Positions 1 to 8,414 of a stretch of 57,956 nt of DNA are shown piece by piece. Each line of letters opens with the position of its first letter. Within the stretch, counting starts at the first letter, position 1. Under the pieces are notes generated by a model, which did no database searches, was not told the origin of the DNA, and saw only the letters and a program-made list of their open reading frames with translations. The position numbers and the translations under genes were made by a program. Origin of the DNA: Pokkaliibacter sp046614695 (GTDB taxonomy: Bacteria; Pseudomonadota; Gammaproteobacteria; Pseudomonadales; Balneatricaceae). The stretch is from assembly GCF_046614695.1 (NCBI RefSeq), contig NZ_JBKKHQ010000023.1, forward strand, positions 1-57,956. Direction: 5' to 3'.

Positions 1-84
1 TCACGCTTCACGCTTCACGCTTCACGCTTCACGCTTCACGCTTCACGCTTCACGCTTCACGCTTCACGCTTCACGCTTCACGCT
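1..84. repeat. Heptanucleotide tandem repeat, 12 copies of TCACGCT
   Basis: Twelve uninterrupted perfect copies of the 7-mer TCACGCT run from the first base of the window to position 84, so the array may extend further left. Because 7 is not a multiple of 3 and the unit lacks a stop in the plus frames, all three plus frames stay open across it; frame 1 meets TAG at 88-90. It lies downstream of the minus-strand antiporter gene and beyond that gene's terminator. It is most simply an intergenic microsatellite, but the tail of a plus-strand gene entering from the left cannot be excluded. Confidence 0.95.
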
Positions 85-103
85 GATTAGGTTTTCTATA
101 CCT

Positions 104-142
104 TAAAAAGCATTCAGGCCTGCGTGATGGCAAGCCTGAATG
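104..142 (-). terminator. Intrinsic terminator of the Kef-type antiporter gene
   Basis: A perfect 9-bp stem (CATTCAGGC at 111-119 with GCCTGAATG at 134-142) is followed, reading on the minus strand, by CTTTTTAAGG. It lies about 20 bases beyond the antiporter stop codon and separates that gene from the heptamer array. Confidence 0.75.
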
Positions 143-161
143 TCTGAGAGGGTTTGTAGGG

Positions 162-1904
162 TCAGTGCGCATCCCATTGAGTGGATTGCGGTCCGGCAGC
201 ACGATGAAGGCGTTTGGCATCCAGTTGTGCCAGATCGGCCTCTCGGAAGGCGTGAATACGATCAATCGCCTGATCCCGATGAATTCCCAGTGCCTCCAGG
301 GCTTGCTGACCTACCGCAAGGCTGGTGTCGTAGGTTTCCAGAAACACGTGATCAAGGTCCAGTTCCAGCAGGTGCTGGGCATTCTCCGTATTACGAGCGC
401 GCGCAAATACCTTCACGCCCGGGAAGTGCTGGCGAATCTGACTGGCGGCCTTGCCGGAAATGTCCGGGTTATTGATCGCCAGAATGATCAGCTGCGCTTT
501 ATTGGCGCCAGCGGCTTCCAGTACATCGGTGCGAAGAGCATCACCATAGAACACCTCATAACCGAGACGGCGTGCGATACGAATGTGTGCCGGGTTCGCA
601 TCGATAGCGGTAAAGGGGATGTGACTGGCCTTGAGGATGCGCGCAACCGTCAGGCCAATACGACCAAAACCAATGATAATGGCCTGTGGCGTATGTTCGG
701 GGAAGGTTTCATGTTCCAGGTCTCCCTGTTCAGGCTCGCTGGAATGCGTTTTGGCTTTTTTCTTGCCCAGATAGCTGTCCATCAGCTTCACGCTGAGAGG
801 CGTCAGGGCCATAGAGAGGCTGACGACCAGAATGAGTATGCCCGTGAGCTCTGGCGCCATTACCTGGCTCTGTAGGGCGGTACTGAAGAGCACAAAAGCA
901 AACTCGCCGCCCTGTGACAGTAATACACCCACTTTCAGAGCATTCTCACGTGACTGGCCAAAGCGCTGCGCCAGGCGATAGATGATGTAGCTCTTGCCTG
1001 CCATAAGCACGACCACCAGCGCTGCAATTAGGAAGACATGATCCAGCAGTAGCGCCAGATCCATCTGCATGCCAATGGCCATAAAGAAGAGGCCCAGGAG
1101 TAATCCACGGAAGGGTTCAATATCCGCTTCCAGCTGATGACGGAACTCGGAATCAGACATCAGCATCCCGGCCAGGAAGGCGCCCAATGCCATGGACAAC
1201 CCCACCATTTCTGTCAGCCAGGCCGTTCCCATTACTGTCAGTAGTGCTGCTGCGGTAAAGAGTTCACGACTGCGTGCTTTGGCGACCAGATGAAAGGCGG
1301 GCTGCACGATAAAACGCCCAACCAGAATAATCAGTGCGATAGCGCCCATTTCCAGCAGTAGTGTGACGAGCGCATTACTTTCGTGCTGCTTGCTCTCTGC
1401 CAGTGCGGATACCAGTGCCAGCAAGGGAACGACTGCCAGATCCTGAAATAGCAGGATGGCAAAGGCGCCGCGTCCATGGTGGCTATTGAGTTCATTTCGC
1501 TCCGACATGAGCTGCAAGGCAAAAGCGGTGGAGGAAAGTGCAAGACCAAATCCTGCAACGATGGCGCTTTTCCAGCCGATTCCGGCGATCAGTCCGATAA
1601 GTGCCAGCACCAGGCCGCAGGCGATGACCTGAGCACTGCCGAGGCCAAAAACAGCTCGGCGCATGACCCAGAGTCGGCGGGGTTTTAGCTCTAAACCGAT
1701 AAGAAATAGCAGTAAAACGACGCCAAATTCGGAGAAGTGGAGAATGCTCTCGGTTTCGGTCACAAGGCCAAGTGCGCCTGGGCCGATCAGAAGACCAGCG
1801 CCGAGATAACCCAGGATGGCGCCGAGTCCATTCTCTTTGGCGATAGGGACAATGATAACGGCGGCCAGCAGGAAGATGACCGCACTTTGCAGAAAATGAT
1901 CCAT
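162..1904 (-). CDS. Kef-type monovalent cation:proton antiporter (CPA2) with TrkA-N domain
   Basis: This is an inner-membrane K+/H+ (or Na+/H+) antiporter of the CPA2 family. Residues about 1-385 hold a run of hydrophobic segments typical of the Na+/H+ exchanger fold, starting with MDHFLQSAVIFLLAA. A cytoplasmic Rossmann domain follows, with the dinucleotide-binding motif GFGRIG at about residues 412-417 and the acidic end of the second strand (AIDAN). The frame is open to 1982, but the ATG at 1904 places the first membrane helix at the N-terminus as in KefB/KefC, giving 580 aa; no convincing Shine-Dalgarno marks either start. No KefF/KefG-type ancillary gene is adjacent, so glutathione-gated behaviour like that of KefC is not implied. 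The gene appears monocistronic, with a terminator just downstream. Confidence 0.93.
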   Translation of the reverse strand: MDHFLQSAVIFLLAAVIIVPIAKENGLGAILGYLGAGLLIGPGALGLVTETESILHFSEFGVVLLLFLIGLELKPRRLWVMRRAVFGLGSAQVIACGLVLALIGLIAGIGWKSAIVAGFGLALSSTAFALQLMSERNELNSHHGRGAFAILLFQDLAVVPLLALVSALAESKQHESNALVTLLLEMGAIALIILVGRFIVQPAFHLVAKARSRELFTAAALLTVMGTAWLTEMVGLSMALGAFLAGMLMSDSEFRHQLEADIEPFRGLLLGLFFMAIGMQMDLALLLDHVFLIAALVVVLMAGKSYIIYRLAQRFGQSRENALKVGVLLSQGGEFAFVLFSTALQSQVMAPELTGILILVVSLSMALTPLSVKLMDSYLGKKKAKTHSSEPEQGDLEHETFPEHTPQAIIIGFGRIGLTVARILKASHIPFTAIDANPAHIRIARRLGYEVFYGDALRTDVLEAAGANKAQLIILAINNPDISGKAASQIRQHFPGVKVFARARNTENAQHLLELDLDHVFLETYDTSLAVGQQALEALGIHRDQAIDRIHAFREADLAQLDAKRLHRAAGPQSTQWDAH

Positions 1905-2162
1905 AAGGAGTGCTGTGCTCACAGTGGAGGGTGAAAGTCTGTGGTCACAGACTACGCGAAGGTCTAGCACGCTAAAATGCAAAAATGTCGTCTTTTCGTA
2001 TCAGAACCCGTGTCAGGTCAAGGTCAGTAGATAAAACTCGGGCTACGCTTGTCTGGATGCTGGGGTTGTTATTGCTTTTAAAAGGGCAGAGCGACGCCAG
2101 CCTTGTCACCCTGAGTGAATAATCAAACTAATAACAACAGCACGGATGTCAGGAGGTGGGCA

Positions 2163-3926
2163 GTGGGACGAGTGTTTCAGCGTTTGTACAAGGCGGTTGA
2201 GAGGCGCCTTTTCTTCACTTTAACCCGCAAGCTGCTAGGTAATCTGGGGTTTATTTTTCTGGCGACGACACTGCCATTGTGGGGCATTGCCTGGGCTATG
2301 GCAGAGCAGGGTGACCGTGCTACAGAAGCATGGCTGATGCCGTGGTTGTGGGGAATCGCTCTGAGTAATCTGGTGATCTGCACCGGGATTGGCCTTTATA
2401 TGCGTCATCTCTTCCTGCACCCCATTCGACATATGATCGACGTACTCTCGGCGATCAAAGAGAAAGATGGCGATATCTCTGCCAGCCTGCCGACCTTTAC
2501 TTACGATGAAATAAGCCTGATGGCCGAGCGCTACAACCACTTCTCCGGCAATCTGAAGGAGGTGATCGATAAGGTGCGTGGCCGCAGCGTCACATTGTCC
2601 CTGGAAGCGACCCGGGTGCGTAAGGTGGTGGCGAGCAGCCGGGATGCCATGGCCCAGCTGGAGCAGGCTTCTAACGTTTGTTATCAGGAAAGTGAAAAAT
2701 CCACCCATACGGTACAGGGGATTGCCTCACACACCTCAAGTATTGCCGCCAAGAATACCGCCACCATCGAAAAGGTTGGCCAGACTGCGCAGGAGCTGAC
2801 CCATACCAGCCAGCAGATTGAGCAGGCGCATGTGCGTATTAGCGAGTTCCAGCAGACGGTGGGTGAGCTTCGGGAGAACTCTGATCAGATCCAGCGCATT
2901 CTGGCGATGGTGAATGATTTCTCTGACCAGACCAACCTGCTGGCTCTTAATGCCGCCATTGAGGCCGCGCGGGCCGGAGATCATGGCCGGGGGTTTTCTG
3001 TGGTGGCGGATGAGGTTCGGCAGCTATCACAGAAGGTAGGAGCAGCGACCAAGGAAATTCACGGCTATATCACGCATATGAGCACGCTGGTGGATCATAC
3101 CCAAAGCGCTTCGGAAGATATTCAATCCACCATCGATAAAGCCCGTACGGTGGTGGAAACCACCTGTCGGGATTTCTCCTCGATGCAGATGGGTTTTCGT
3201 GAGAGCAACGAAGAGATTGCCGAGATCAGCCATTCGCTGGCGGCGGTTTCCACCATCAATGAAGTGCTGTTGCGGCGTGTTGCAGAAATTCAGAACCTGA
3301 CGGAAGCGACCTTTTCTGCGATGGATCAGGCGCGAGGTTTTGTTCGCGAGCTGACACAGACGACAGAAGAGACTCAGCAGTACCTGTCACGCTATCAGAT
3401 CGGTCGCGGCAGCTTTGAGAAGGTGTTGAACACGGCACGCGGCTTTCGTGATGAGCTTCAGGCTGCCCTGCCTGATCTGGCAAAAGGTGCCAACTTGTTT
3501 GATCAGCACTATCAACAGGTCGCAAACACACAGCCACCTAAGTTTCTTACCAGCTATACCCGACAGGTCGAAGATGCGCTGCGTCAGCGTTACGATGCCT
3601 TCCTGAAAGCCCATCCCGGGCTGGTTTACGCCATTCTGGTGGATGCCAGAGGTTATGCGCCTGCGCACCATGCGCATGTATCACAGCCGGAAACCGGTGA
3701 CCCGGCGGTCGATAACCTTAAAAGCCGCCATCATCGCTTGTTTGATGGCAGCGAAGAGGAGAAGCGCCGTGCCGCCAATACTCAGCCCTTCCTGTTGCAG
3801 ACCTTTATCCGCGATACCGGTGAGGTGATGTTTGATTTGTCCCTTCCGCTGTATATCGACGGGAAGCACTGGGGGGCTTTGATTATGGGTATGAAAGAGG
3901 ACTCTCTGACCGGACAGCCAGAGTGA
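2163..3926 (+). CDS. Methyl-accepting chemotaxis protein with C-terminal sensor-like extension
   Basis: Transmembrane chemoreceptor feeding the CheA/CheW pathway. Two membrane helices (about residues 25-48 and 57-80) are separated by only a very short periplasmic loop, so there is no N-terminal periplasmic ligand domain. A HAMP-like linker and the cytoplasmic coiled-coil follow; the signalling tip DQTNLLALNAAIEAARAG begins near residue 255. About 165 residues remain after the signalling domain and contain FLLQTFIRDTGEVMFDLSLP and KHWGALIMG, a pattern seen in C-terminal sensory extensions of some receptors (PAS/Cache-like). The frame opens with GTG at 2115, but an AGGAGGT at 2151-2157 sits 5 bases before the in-frame GTG at 2163, which is the preferred start (587 aa). 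Ligand unknown. Confidence 0.9.
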   Translation: MGRVFQRLYKAVERRLFFTLTRKLLGNLGFIFLATTLPLWGIAWAMAEQGDRATEAWLMPWLWGIALSNLVICTGIGLYMRHLFLHPIRHMIDVLSAIKEKDGDISASLPTFTYDEISLMAERYNHFSGNLKEVIDKVRGRSVTLSLEATRVRKVVASSRDAMAQLEQASNVCYQESEKSTHTVQGIASHTSSIAAKNTATIEKVGQTAQELTHTSQQIEQAHVRISEFQQTVGELRENSDQIQRILAMVNDFSDQTNLLALNAAIEAARAGDHGRGFSVVADEVRQLSQKVGAATKEIHGYITHMSTLVDHTQSASEDIQSTIDKARTVVETTCRDFSSMQMGFRESNEEIAEISHSLAAVSTINEVLLRRVAEIQNLTEATFSAMDQARGFVRELTQTTEETQQYLSRYQIGRGSFEKVLNTARGFRDELQAALPDLAKGANLFDQHYQQVANTQPPKFLTSYTRQVEDALRQRYDAFLKAHPGLVYAILVDARGYAPAHHAHVSQPETGDPAVDNLKSRHHRLFDGSEEEKRRAANTQPFLLQTFIRDTGEVMFDLSLPLYIDGKHWGALIMGMKEDSLTGQPE

Positions 3927-3949
3927 TTTCGAGGCCTTCCGCGGCAATA

Positions 3950-3976
3950 AAAAAAGGACGCCGAAGCGTCCTTTTC
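3950..3976. terminator. Bidirectional terminator between the chemoreceptor and ilvD
   Basis: AAAAGGACGC (3952-3961), tetraloop CGAA, then GCGTCCTTTT (3966-3975). The A-run on one side and T-run on the other make it work for both convergent genes. Confidence 0.88.
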
Positions 3977-3996
3977 TATGCAGAGGCCTCAGAGGC

Positions 3997-5841
3997 TTAG
4001 TCTTCCAGCATACTCAGGTCACGCACCGCGCCTTTGTCCGCGCTGGTGGCCAGCATGGCGTAGGCTTTCAGTGCAGGGCTCACCTTGCGAGGACGCTTCT
4101 CGGCAGGTTTCCAGCCGTCCTTGCCTTTCTCGTTCATCGCCGCACGACGGGCGGCCAGTTCTTCGTCACTCAGCAGAACGTCAATGCGACGGTTGGGGAT
4201 GTCGATACGCACACGATCACCCGGCTCAACCAGCGCAATATTACCGCCGCCCGCCGCTTCAGGAGAAACGTGACCGATGGACAGGCCAGAGGTGCCGCCA
4301 GAGAAACGGCCGTCAGTCAGCAGGGCGCACTGTTTGCCCAGTCCTTTGGACTTGATGTAGGACGTGGGATAGAGCATTTCCTGCATGCCTGGACCCCCTT
4401 TGGGGCCTTCGTAACGGACGATAACGACATCGCCGGCTTTGACCTTGTCATCTAGGATATTGCGTACCGCTTCATCCTGAGATTCGGTGATGTGCGCCGG
4501 GCCTTCAAAGACCAGAATGGAGTCATCGACACCGGCGGTTTTTACCACACAGCCATCTTCAGCCAGGTTACCGAACAGTACGGCCAGACCGCCTTCCAGT
4601 GAGAAGGCATGTTCCAGTGAGCGGATGCAACCCTGAGCGCGGTCACCGTCCAGGCTGTTCCAGCGCTCAGACTGGCTGAAAGCTACCTGAGTCGGGATGC
4701 CTGCAGGGCCTGCACGGTAGAACTCTTTCACCGCCGGGCTTGGGTTGCGCATGATGTCCCATTCATCCAGCGCATCTTTCATGCTGGCGCTGTGGACCGT
4801 GGGCAGGTCGGTATGAAGCAGACCCGCACGATCCAGTTCACCCAGAATGCCCATGATACCGCCTGCGCGATGAACATCCTCGATGTGGTATTTCTGGGTG
4901 TTGGGCGCGACTTTACACAGCTGTGGCACCTTCCGGGACAGCTTGTCGATATGGCTCAGGTTGAACTCCACCTCAGCTTCACGGGCAATGGCCAGAATGT
5001 GCAGGATGGTATTGGTGGAGCCGCCCATGGCGATATCCAGCGTCATCGCATTTTCGAACGTCTGGTAGTTGCAGATATCGCGTGGCAGGACTTTCTCTTC
5101 ACGCTCGTAATAGGCTTTGGCCAGCTCGACAATACGGTGACCGGCACGCTCGAACAGCTGGCGACGATCTGAGTGAGTCGCCACAACCGTACCGTTACCG
5201 GGCAATGCCAGACCCAGCGCTTCGGCCAGGCAGTTCATGGAGTTGGCGGTGAACATCCCTGAGCAGGAACCGCAGGTGGGGCAGGCGGAACGCTCGTATT
5301 CGTTGACCTTTTCATCGTCTGCATTGGGATCAGCGGCGATGACCATGGCGTCGACCAGATCCAGCTTATGCTCGGACAGTTTGGTTTTACCGGCTTCCAT
5401 TGGGCCGCCGGAGACAAAGATGACCGGGATGTTCAGGCGCATGGCGGCCATCAGCATTCCGGGAGTGATCTTGTCGCAGTTGGAGATACAGACCATGGCA
5501 TCAGCGCAGTGGCCGTTCACCATGTATTCGACCGAGTCGGCGATGATGTCACGGGAAGGCAGCGAATAGAGCATGCCGTCGTGGCCCATGGCGATACCAT
5601 CGTCGATGGCAATGGTGTTGAATTCTTTGGCTACACCACCGGCTTTTTCGATCTCGCGGGCGACCAGCTGACCCATGTCTTTTAGATGCACGTGGCCGGG
5701 GACAAACTGGGTGAAGGAGTTGACGACCGCAATGATCGGTTTCTGGAAGTCGTCATCTTTCATGCCGGTGGCACGCCACAGGGCGCGGGCACCGGCCATA
5801 TTACGTCCGGCGGTCGAGGTTTTCGAGCGGTAGGCAGGCAT
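3997..5841 (-). CDS. ilvD: Dihydroxy-acid dehydratase
   Basis: Fe-S enzyme that dehydrates 2,3-dihydroxy-isovalerate and 2,3-dihydroxy-3-methylvalerate to the keto acids in valine and isoleucine synthesis (also feeding leucine and pantothenate). The 614-aa length matches the enterobacterial enzyme (about 616 aa), and the N-terminus MPAYRSKTSTAGRNMAGARA is highly characteristic. Cluster-ligand cysteines appear in CISNCDK and in the ACPTCGSCSGMFTANS segment; the C-terminal GTSGLSIGHVSPEAAGGG block is also present. GAGGAA lies 6 bases before the ATG. The gene stands alone, divergent from a Crp/Fnr regulator, with no ilvBN, ilvC or ilvE nearby. Confidence 0.97.
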   Translation of the reverse strand: MPAYRSKTSTAGRNMAGARALWRATGMKDDDFQKPIIAVVNSFTQFVPGHVHLKDMGQLVAREIEKAGGVAKEFNTIAIDDGIAMGHDGMLYSLPSRDIIADSVEYMVNGHCADAMVCISNCDKITPGMLMAAMRLNIPVIFVSGGPMEAGKTKLSEHKLDLVDAMVIAADPNADDEKVNEYERSACPTCGSCSGMFTANSMNCLAEALGLALPGNGTVVATHSDRRQLFERAGHRIVELAKAYYEREEKVLPRDICNYQTFENAMTLDIAMGGSTNTILHILAIAREAEVEFNLSHIDKLSRKVPQLCKVAPNTQKYHIEDVHRAGGIMGILGELDRAGLLHTDLPTVHSASMKDALDEWDIMRNPSPAVKEFYRAGPAGIPTQVAFSQSERWNSLDGDRAQGCIRSLEHAFSLEGGLAVLFGNLAEDGCVVKTAGVDDSILVFEGPAHITESQDEAVRNILDDKVKAGDVVIVRYEGPKGGPGMQEMLYPTSYIKSKGLGKQCALLTDGRFSGGTSGLSIGHVSPEAAGGGNIALVEPGDRVRIDIPNRRIDVLLSDEELAARRAAMNEKGKDGWKPAEKRPRKVSPALKAYAMLATSADKGAVRDLSMLED

Positions 5842-6038
5842 GTCAGTTCCTCACAGGGGCGGGTACACGGAACCCTTGATTTGTTTGTTATGGTCGCCCG
5901 AATCAACGGGCAAGGCAGACGCATCCGGGATGCAAGGGACGGCAGTGGCGCTGGTGACGGGGAGTCCGTGTAACCTCCAGGCTTGCCGAATGACTGCATC
6001 TGACTATTCTAAGCAAAAGAGCTTCACTAGAAAACGGC

Positions 6039-6704
6039 GTGACGGCGATGACAAAACAACTGCAACGTTTTCGGCAGCAAATTCATGATGTTGCAGGGCT
6101 TGATGTCCTGCAGACCGCGGCATTGCTGGAAATTCCTCCGCAAACCTCAGTGTTTCGCCAGGGGGAACGCTGTAATCAGTTCCTTCATGTCGTGGCGGGC
6201 ACCATGAAAGTCTATGGGCGAACGGCCACCGGGCGGGATCGTACCCTGTATCGGGTCAGTGCCGGTGAGAGCTGTTTACTGACCACCAGTGCGTTGCTGG
6301 ACGACAGCGATTATGACGTCAGCGCACGCAGCGAAACCTTCATGCAGATACTGGCAATACCGCGTGCGGCGTTTCTGCGTGGCATTGCCGAAAGTGAAGA
6401 CTTCCGGCAGCTGGTGTTCAGTCGTTATGGCGAGCGTTTGGCCAGTCTGACGGCTTACCTGCAGGCGCTGGCCTTTGATCGGCTAGATGTGACTCTGGCG
6501 CGCTATCTGGTGGATCACCAGCATCACGGGCGGGTACCGGTGTCCGTGGAAACGCTGGCGGTACGGCTGGATGCGGAAGTGCTGGCCGTCAGGCAGGTGC
6601 TTGAGGAGTTTGAGCAGCGTCACTTCATCATGATCGGCCCGGAATGGATCGATGTTTTGGAGGAGCAGCTGCTCAATTACTACGTAGCTGAGGCGACGGC
6701 CTGA
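6039..6704 (+). CDS. Crp/Fnr-family transcriptional regulator
   Basis: Cyclic-nucleotide-binding-fold regulator of 221 aa. Residues about 20-135 form the beta-barrel sensor (FRQGERCNQFLHVVAGTMKV, then SAGESCLLTTSALL), followed by a long dimer helix and a C-terminal winged helix with the Crp-type HTH around residues 160-205. There is no N-terminal FNR-like cysteine cluster, so oxygen sensing through 4Fe-4S is not indicated. The GESC(x)LTTS segment is typical of a Crp/Fnr subgroup of unknown effector. Start is GTG at 6039 or ATG at 6048; neither has a clear ribosome binding site. It is convergent with the YcbL-type hydrolase, and its target is not evident. Confidence 0.85.
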   Translation: MTAMTKQLQRFRQQIHDVAGLDVLQTAALLEIPPQTSVFRQGERCNQFLHVVAGTMKVYGRTATGRDRTLYRVSAGESCLLTTSALLDDSDYDVSARSETFMQILAIPRAAFLRGIAESEDFRQLVFSRYGERLASLTAYLQALAFDRLDVTLARYLVDHQHHGRVPVSVETLAVRLDAEVLAVRQVLEEFEQRHFIMIGPEWIDVLEEQLLNYYVAEATA

Positions 6705-6747
6705 ACCTGTTGATCGTGCAGGCGGGAAGGGGCGTTGCGTTCGCTCC

Positions 6748-7392
6748 TTAACCTGCGCGACCGGCGACAAAGGGGTTGGTGCGGCGCTCTTCGCCGAGAG
6801 TTGACTCCGGTCCGTGACCCGGTACAAAACGGACATCATCACCCAGTGGGAACAGCTTGGTCTGAATCGCGTTGATCAGATCCTGATGGTTGCCGCCGGG
6901 AAAATCCGTTCGGCCAATTGAGCCTTTAAACAGCACATCACCCACCTGCGCCCAGCGGCTTTCGGGATGATAGAAAATCACATGGCCTGGTGTATGTCCG
7001 GGACAGTGATAAACCTCCAGCGTTAACTCGCCCAGTGCGACCTTATCACCCTCTTCCAGCCAGCGATCCGGAGTGAAGCCTTCAACCGGCGCAAAGCCAA
7101 ACATTTGAGCCTGCTGTGCCAGTGCTTCAATCCAGTACTGATCCGCTGTGTGCGGGCCTTCAATCGGCAAGCTCTGTTGCTGGCTAAGTTCAGCGGTGGC
7201 GCCGACATGATCCAGATGGCCGTGAGTGAGCAGGATTTTCTTCAGAGTCAGACCTTCTTCCGCCACCGCCTCCAGCAAGCGCGCGGGCTCGCCGCCCGGA
7301 TCAATCAGTGCAGCTTCGTTTGTGCTGTCACACCAGATCAGGGTGCAGTTTTGCTGGAATGCCGTTACCGGCAAGACGCGATAGCGCAGCAT
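6748..7392 (-). CDS. YcbL/GloC-type metallo-beta-lactamase-fold hydrolase (probable hydroxyacylglutathione hydrolase)
   Basis: Cytoplasmic glyoxalase-II-like enzyme of 214 aa. The binuclear metal site is visible: the THGHLDHVG motif (HxHxDH), then CPGHTPGHV, GDVLFKGSIGRTDFPGG and the final histidine in VPGHGPES. The protein has the compact length of the YcbL/GloC branch rather than the longer GloB enzyme. The ribosome binding site GAGG lies only a few bases before ATG and is inside one arm of a 9-bp stem-loop (7399-7440), which may gate its translation. The S-D-lactoylglutathione substrate is inferred from the family; persulfide dioxygenase is an alternative within the fold. Confidence 0.9.
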   Translation of the reverse strand: MLRYRVLPVTAFQQNCTLIWCDSTNEAALIDPGGEPARLLEAVAEEGLTLKKILLTHGHLDHVGATAELSQQQSLPIEGPHTADQYWIEALAQQAQMFGFAPVEGFTPDRWLEEGDKVALGELTLEVYHCPGHTPGHVIFYHPESRWAQVGDVLFKGSIGRTDFPGGNHQDLINAIQTKLFPLGDDVRFVPGHGPESTLGEERRTNPFVAGRAG

Positions 7393-7398
7393 AAAAAG

Positions 7399-7440
7399 GC
7401 CTCGTCAAAGAATCGAAAGGGATATCTTCAATGACGAGGC
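7399..7440 (-). promoter_or_regulatory. Stem-loop enclosing the ycbL-type ribosome binding site, possible terminator
   Basis: GCCTCGTCA (7399-7407) pairs perfectly with TGACGAGGC (7432-7440) across a 24-base loop. On the minus strand the second arm contains the GAGG that should serve the hydrolase gene and is followed by CTTTTT and the ATG at 7392. The element could therefore terminate transcription coming from the upstream thioredoxin-like gene, mask the ribosome binding site of read-through mRNA, or both. Confidence 0.6.
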
Positions 7441-7474
7441 GGGGAGGTGCAAGGTGTGGCCGCGGTGCTGAGCC

Positions 7475-8146
7475 TCAGAAGCTGACCTCACGCAGCGGGA
7501 AATAGCCCATTTCCTCATGGTCAGCGTAAACCCACTGTTGGTTCAGGTTCTTCTTTTGACAGGCACAGCCAAATTGCATGGCGGTACGGACAGGCAGTGG
7601 AATGCCCATGGAAATGGACTGCAGCGGTGTTTCGACCAGACCCGTGCTGGCGACGCTGCCACAATCCCCCGAAACGTCGGTGTAGGGGCCAAAGTAAACG
7701 GGGTTCTTGTGTTGATCGAGAATCAGGGCGGCAGGCATCGGAGGAATGTCAGCAACCAACGGCTCCTGAATCACACCAATCTGGCCATTCCAGGCATGAA
7801 TCAGTGCGCTCCACAGGCGCTGGTCGAGCAGCCGTGGTTTCCCTACCAGTACCAGATGAACGCCCTGATGGGCATAGCGCATACCAAGATCGGTCAGATA
7901 CGCCACCACTACTTCGTTACTTTCGCAGTCGGGCGCCCAGAAGTGCAGCAAGTGGGCTTCATCATCATCTTCGGGGATATGGTCAAGCAGCGGTTGCCAG
8001 CTGACAGGGAGTTCGTTGGCATAGCTGCGCCATTCACTGCCGATACCAAAGGCCGTTTTATAGTAATGGTTGGCACCCCAGAGTGCCGCAGCGATGGAGA
8101 CGACCCACAGGATCAGCAGTTTCAGTGAGAATACGGGGCTTTTCAT
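7475..8146 (-). CDS. Membrane-anchored thioredoxin-like protein (DUF6436-like), copy 1
   Basis: A 223-aa protein with one N-terminal hydrophobic segment (about residues 8-26), probably a signal anchor with the rest in the periplasm. The body resembles a thioredoxin-like fold: LLHFWAPDCESN corresponds to the active-site region, but the usual CxxC is reduced to a single cysteine, and PAALILDQHKNPVYFGPY corresponds to the cis-Pro strand. A GDCG cysteine and a C-terminal FGCACQ pair are present, and equivalents occur in its paralogue at 9917-10573. AGGAGG lies 8 bases before ATG. The family assignment is from memory of the pattern; function unknown. Confidence 0.8.
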   Translation of the reverse strand: MKSPVFSLKLLILWVVSIAAALWGANHYYKTAFGIGSEWRSYANELPVSWQPLLDHIPEDDDEAHLLHFWAPDCESNEVVVAYLTDLGMRYAHQGVHLVLVGKPRLLDQRLWSALIHAWNGQIGVIQEPLVADIPPMPAALILDQHKNPVYFGPYTDVSGDCGSVASTGLVETPLQSISMGIPLPVRTAMQFGCACQKKNLNQQWVYADHEEMGYFPLREVSF

Positions 8147-8343
8147 GGCGCTGACCTCCTGAACCTGACAGCATTTTTAAACAGGTTCATTGTACGGCGT
8201 TGAGTCAGAGGGTTAGTGTCAGTTAGATAATCAATAGTGACAGGTTAGACAGTTTATTTTATTTAGGCAAGATTCTGCGGGATGAATGGTGAGAGGAAGG
8301 CTTCTCAAAACATGTGAGCTTGCGGTAAAGCGCGATGAACCAT

Positions 8344-8370
8344 AAAAAAGCCCCACCCGAAGGTGAGGCT
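8344..8370 (-). terminator. Intrinsic terminator of the six-TM chemoreceptor gene
   Basis: On the minus strand AGCCTCACC, loop TTCG, GGTGGGGCT (one G.T pair) is followed by TTTTT. It lies about 45 bases beyond the chemoreceptor stop codon, after the G/C homopolymer. Confidence 0.8.
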
Positions 8371-8394
8371 TGCTGACGGATACGTTGAACGCCA

Positions 8395-8406
8395 GGGGGG
8401 GGGGGG
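8395..8406. repeat. Homopolymer of 12 G (12 C on the minus strand)
   Basis: An uninterrupted run of twelve G residues lies between the chemoreceptor stop codon (8415) and its terminator, so it would be a C12 run in the mRNA 3' UTR. Such tracts are unstable in replication and error-prone in sequencing. It is outside any reading frame and does not obviously control expression. Confidence 0.95.
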
Positions 8407-8414
8407 AGATGTGT

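Noticed and set aside
1..84. CRISPR array
   Set aside because: The unit is 7 bases with no spacers and no cas genes nearby; it is a simple tandem repeat.
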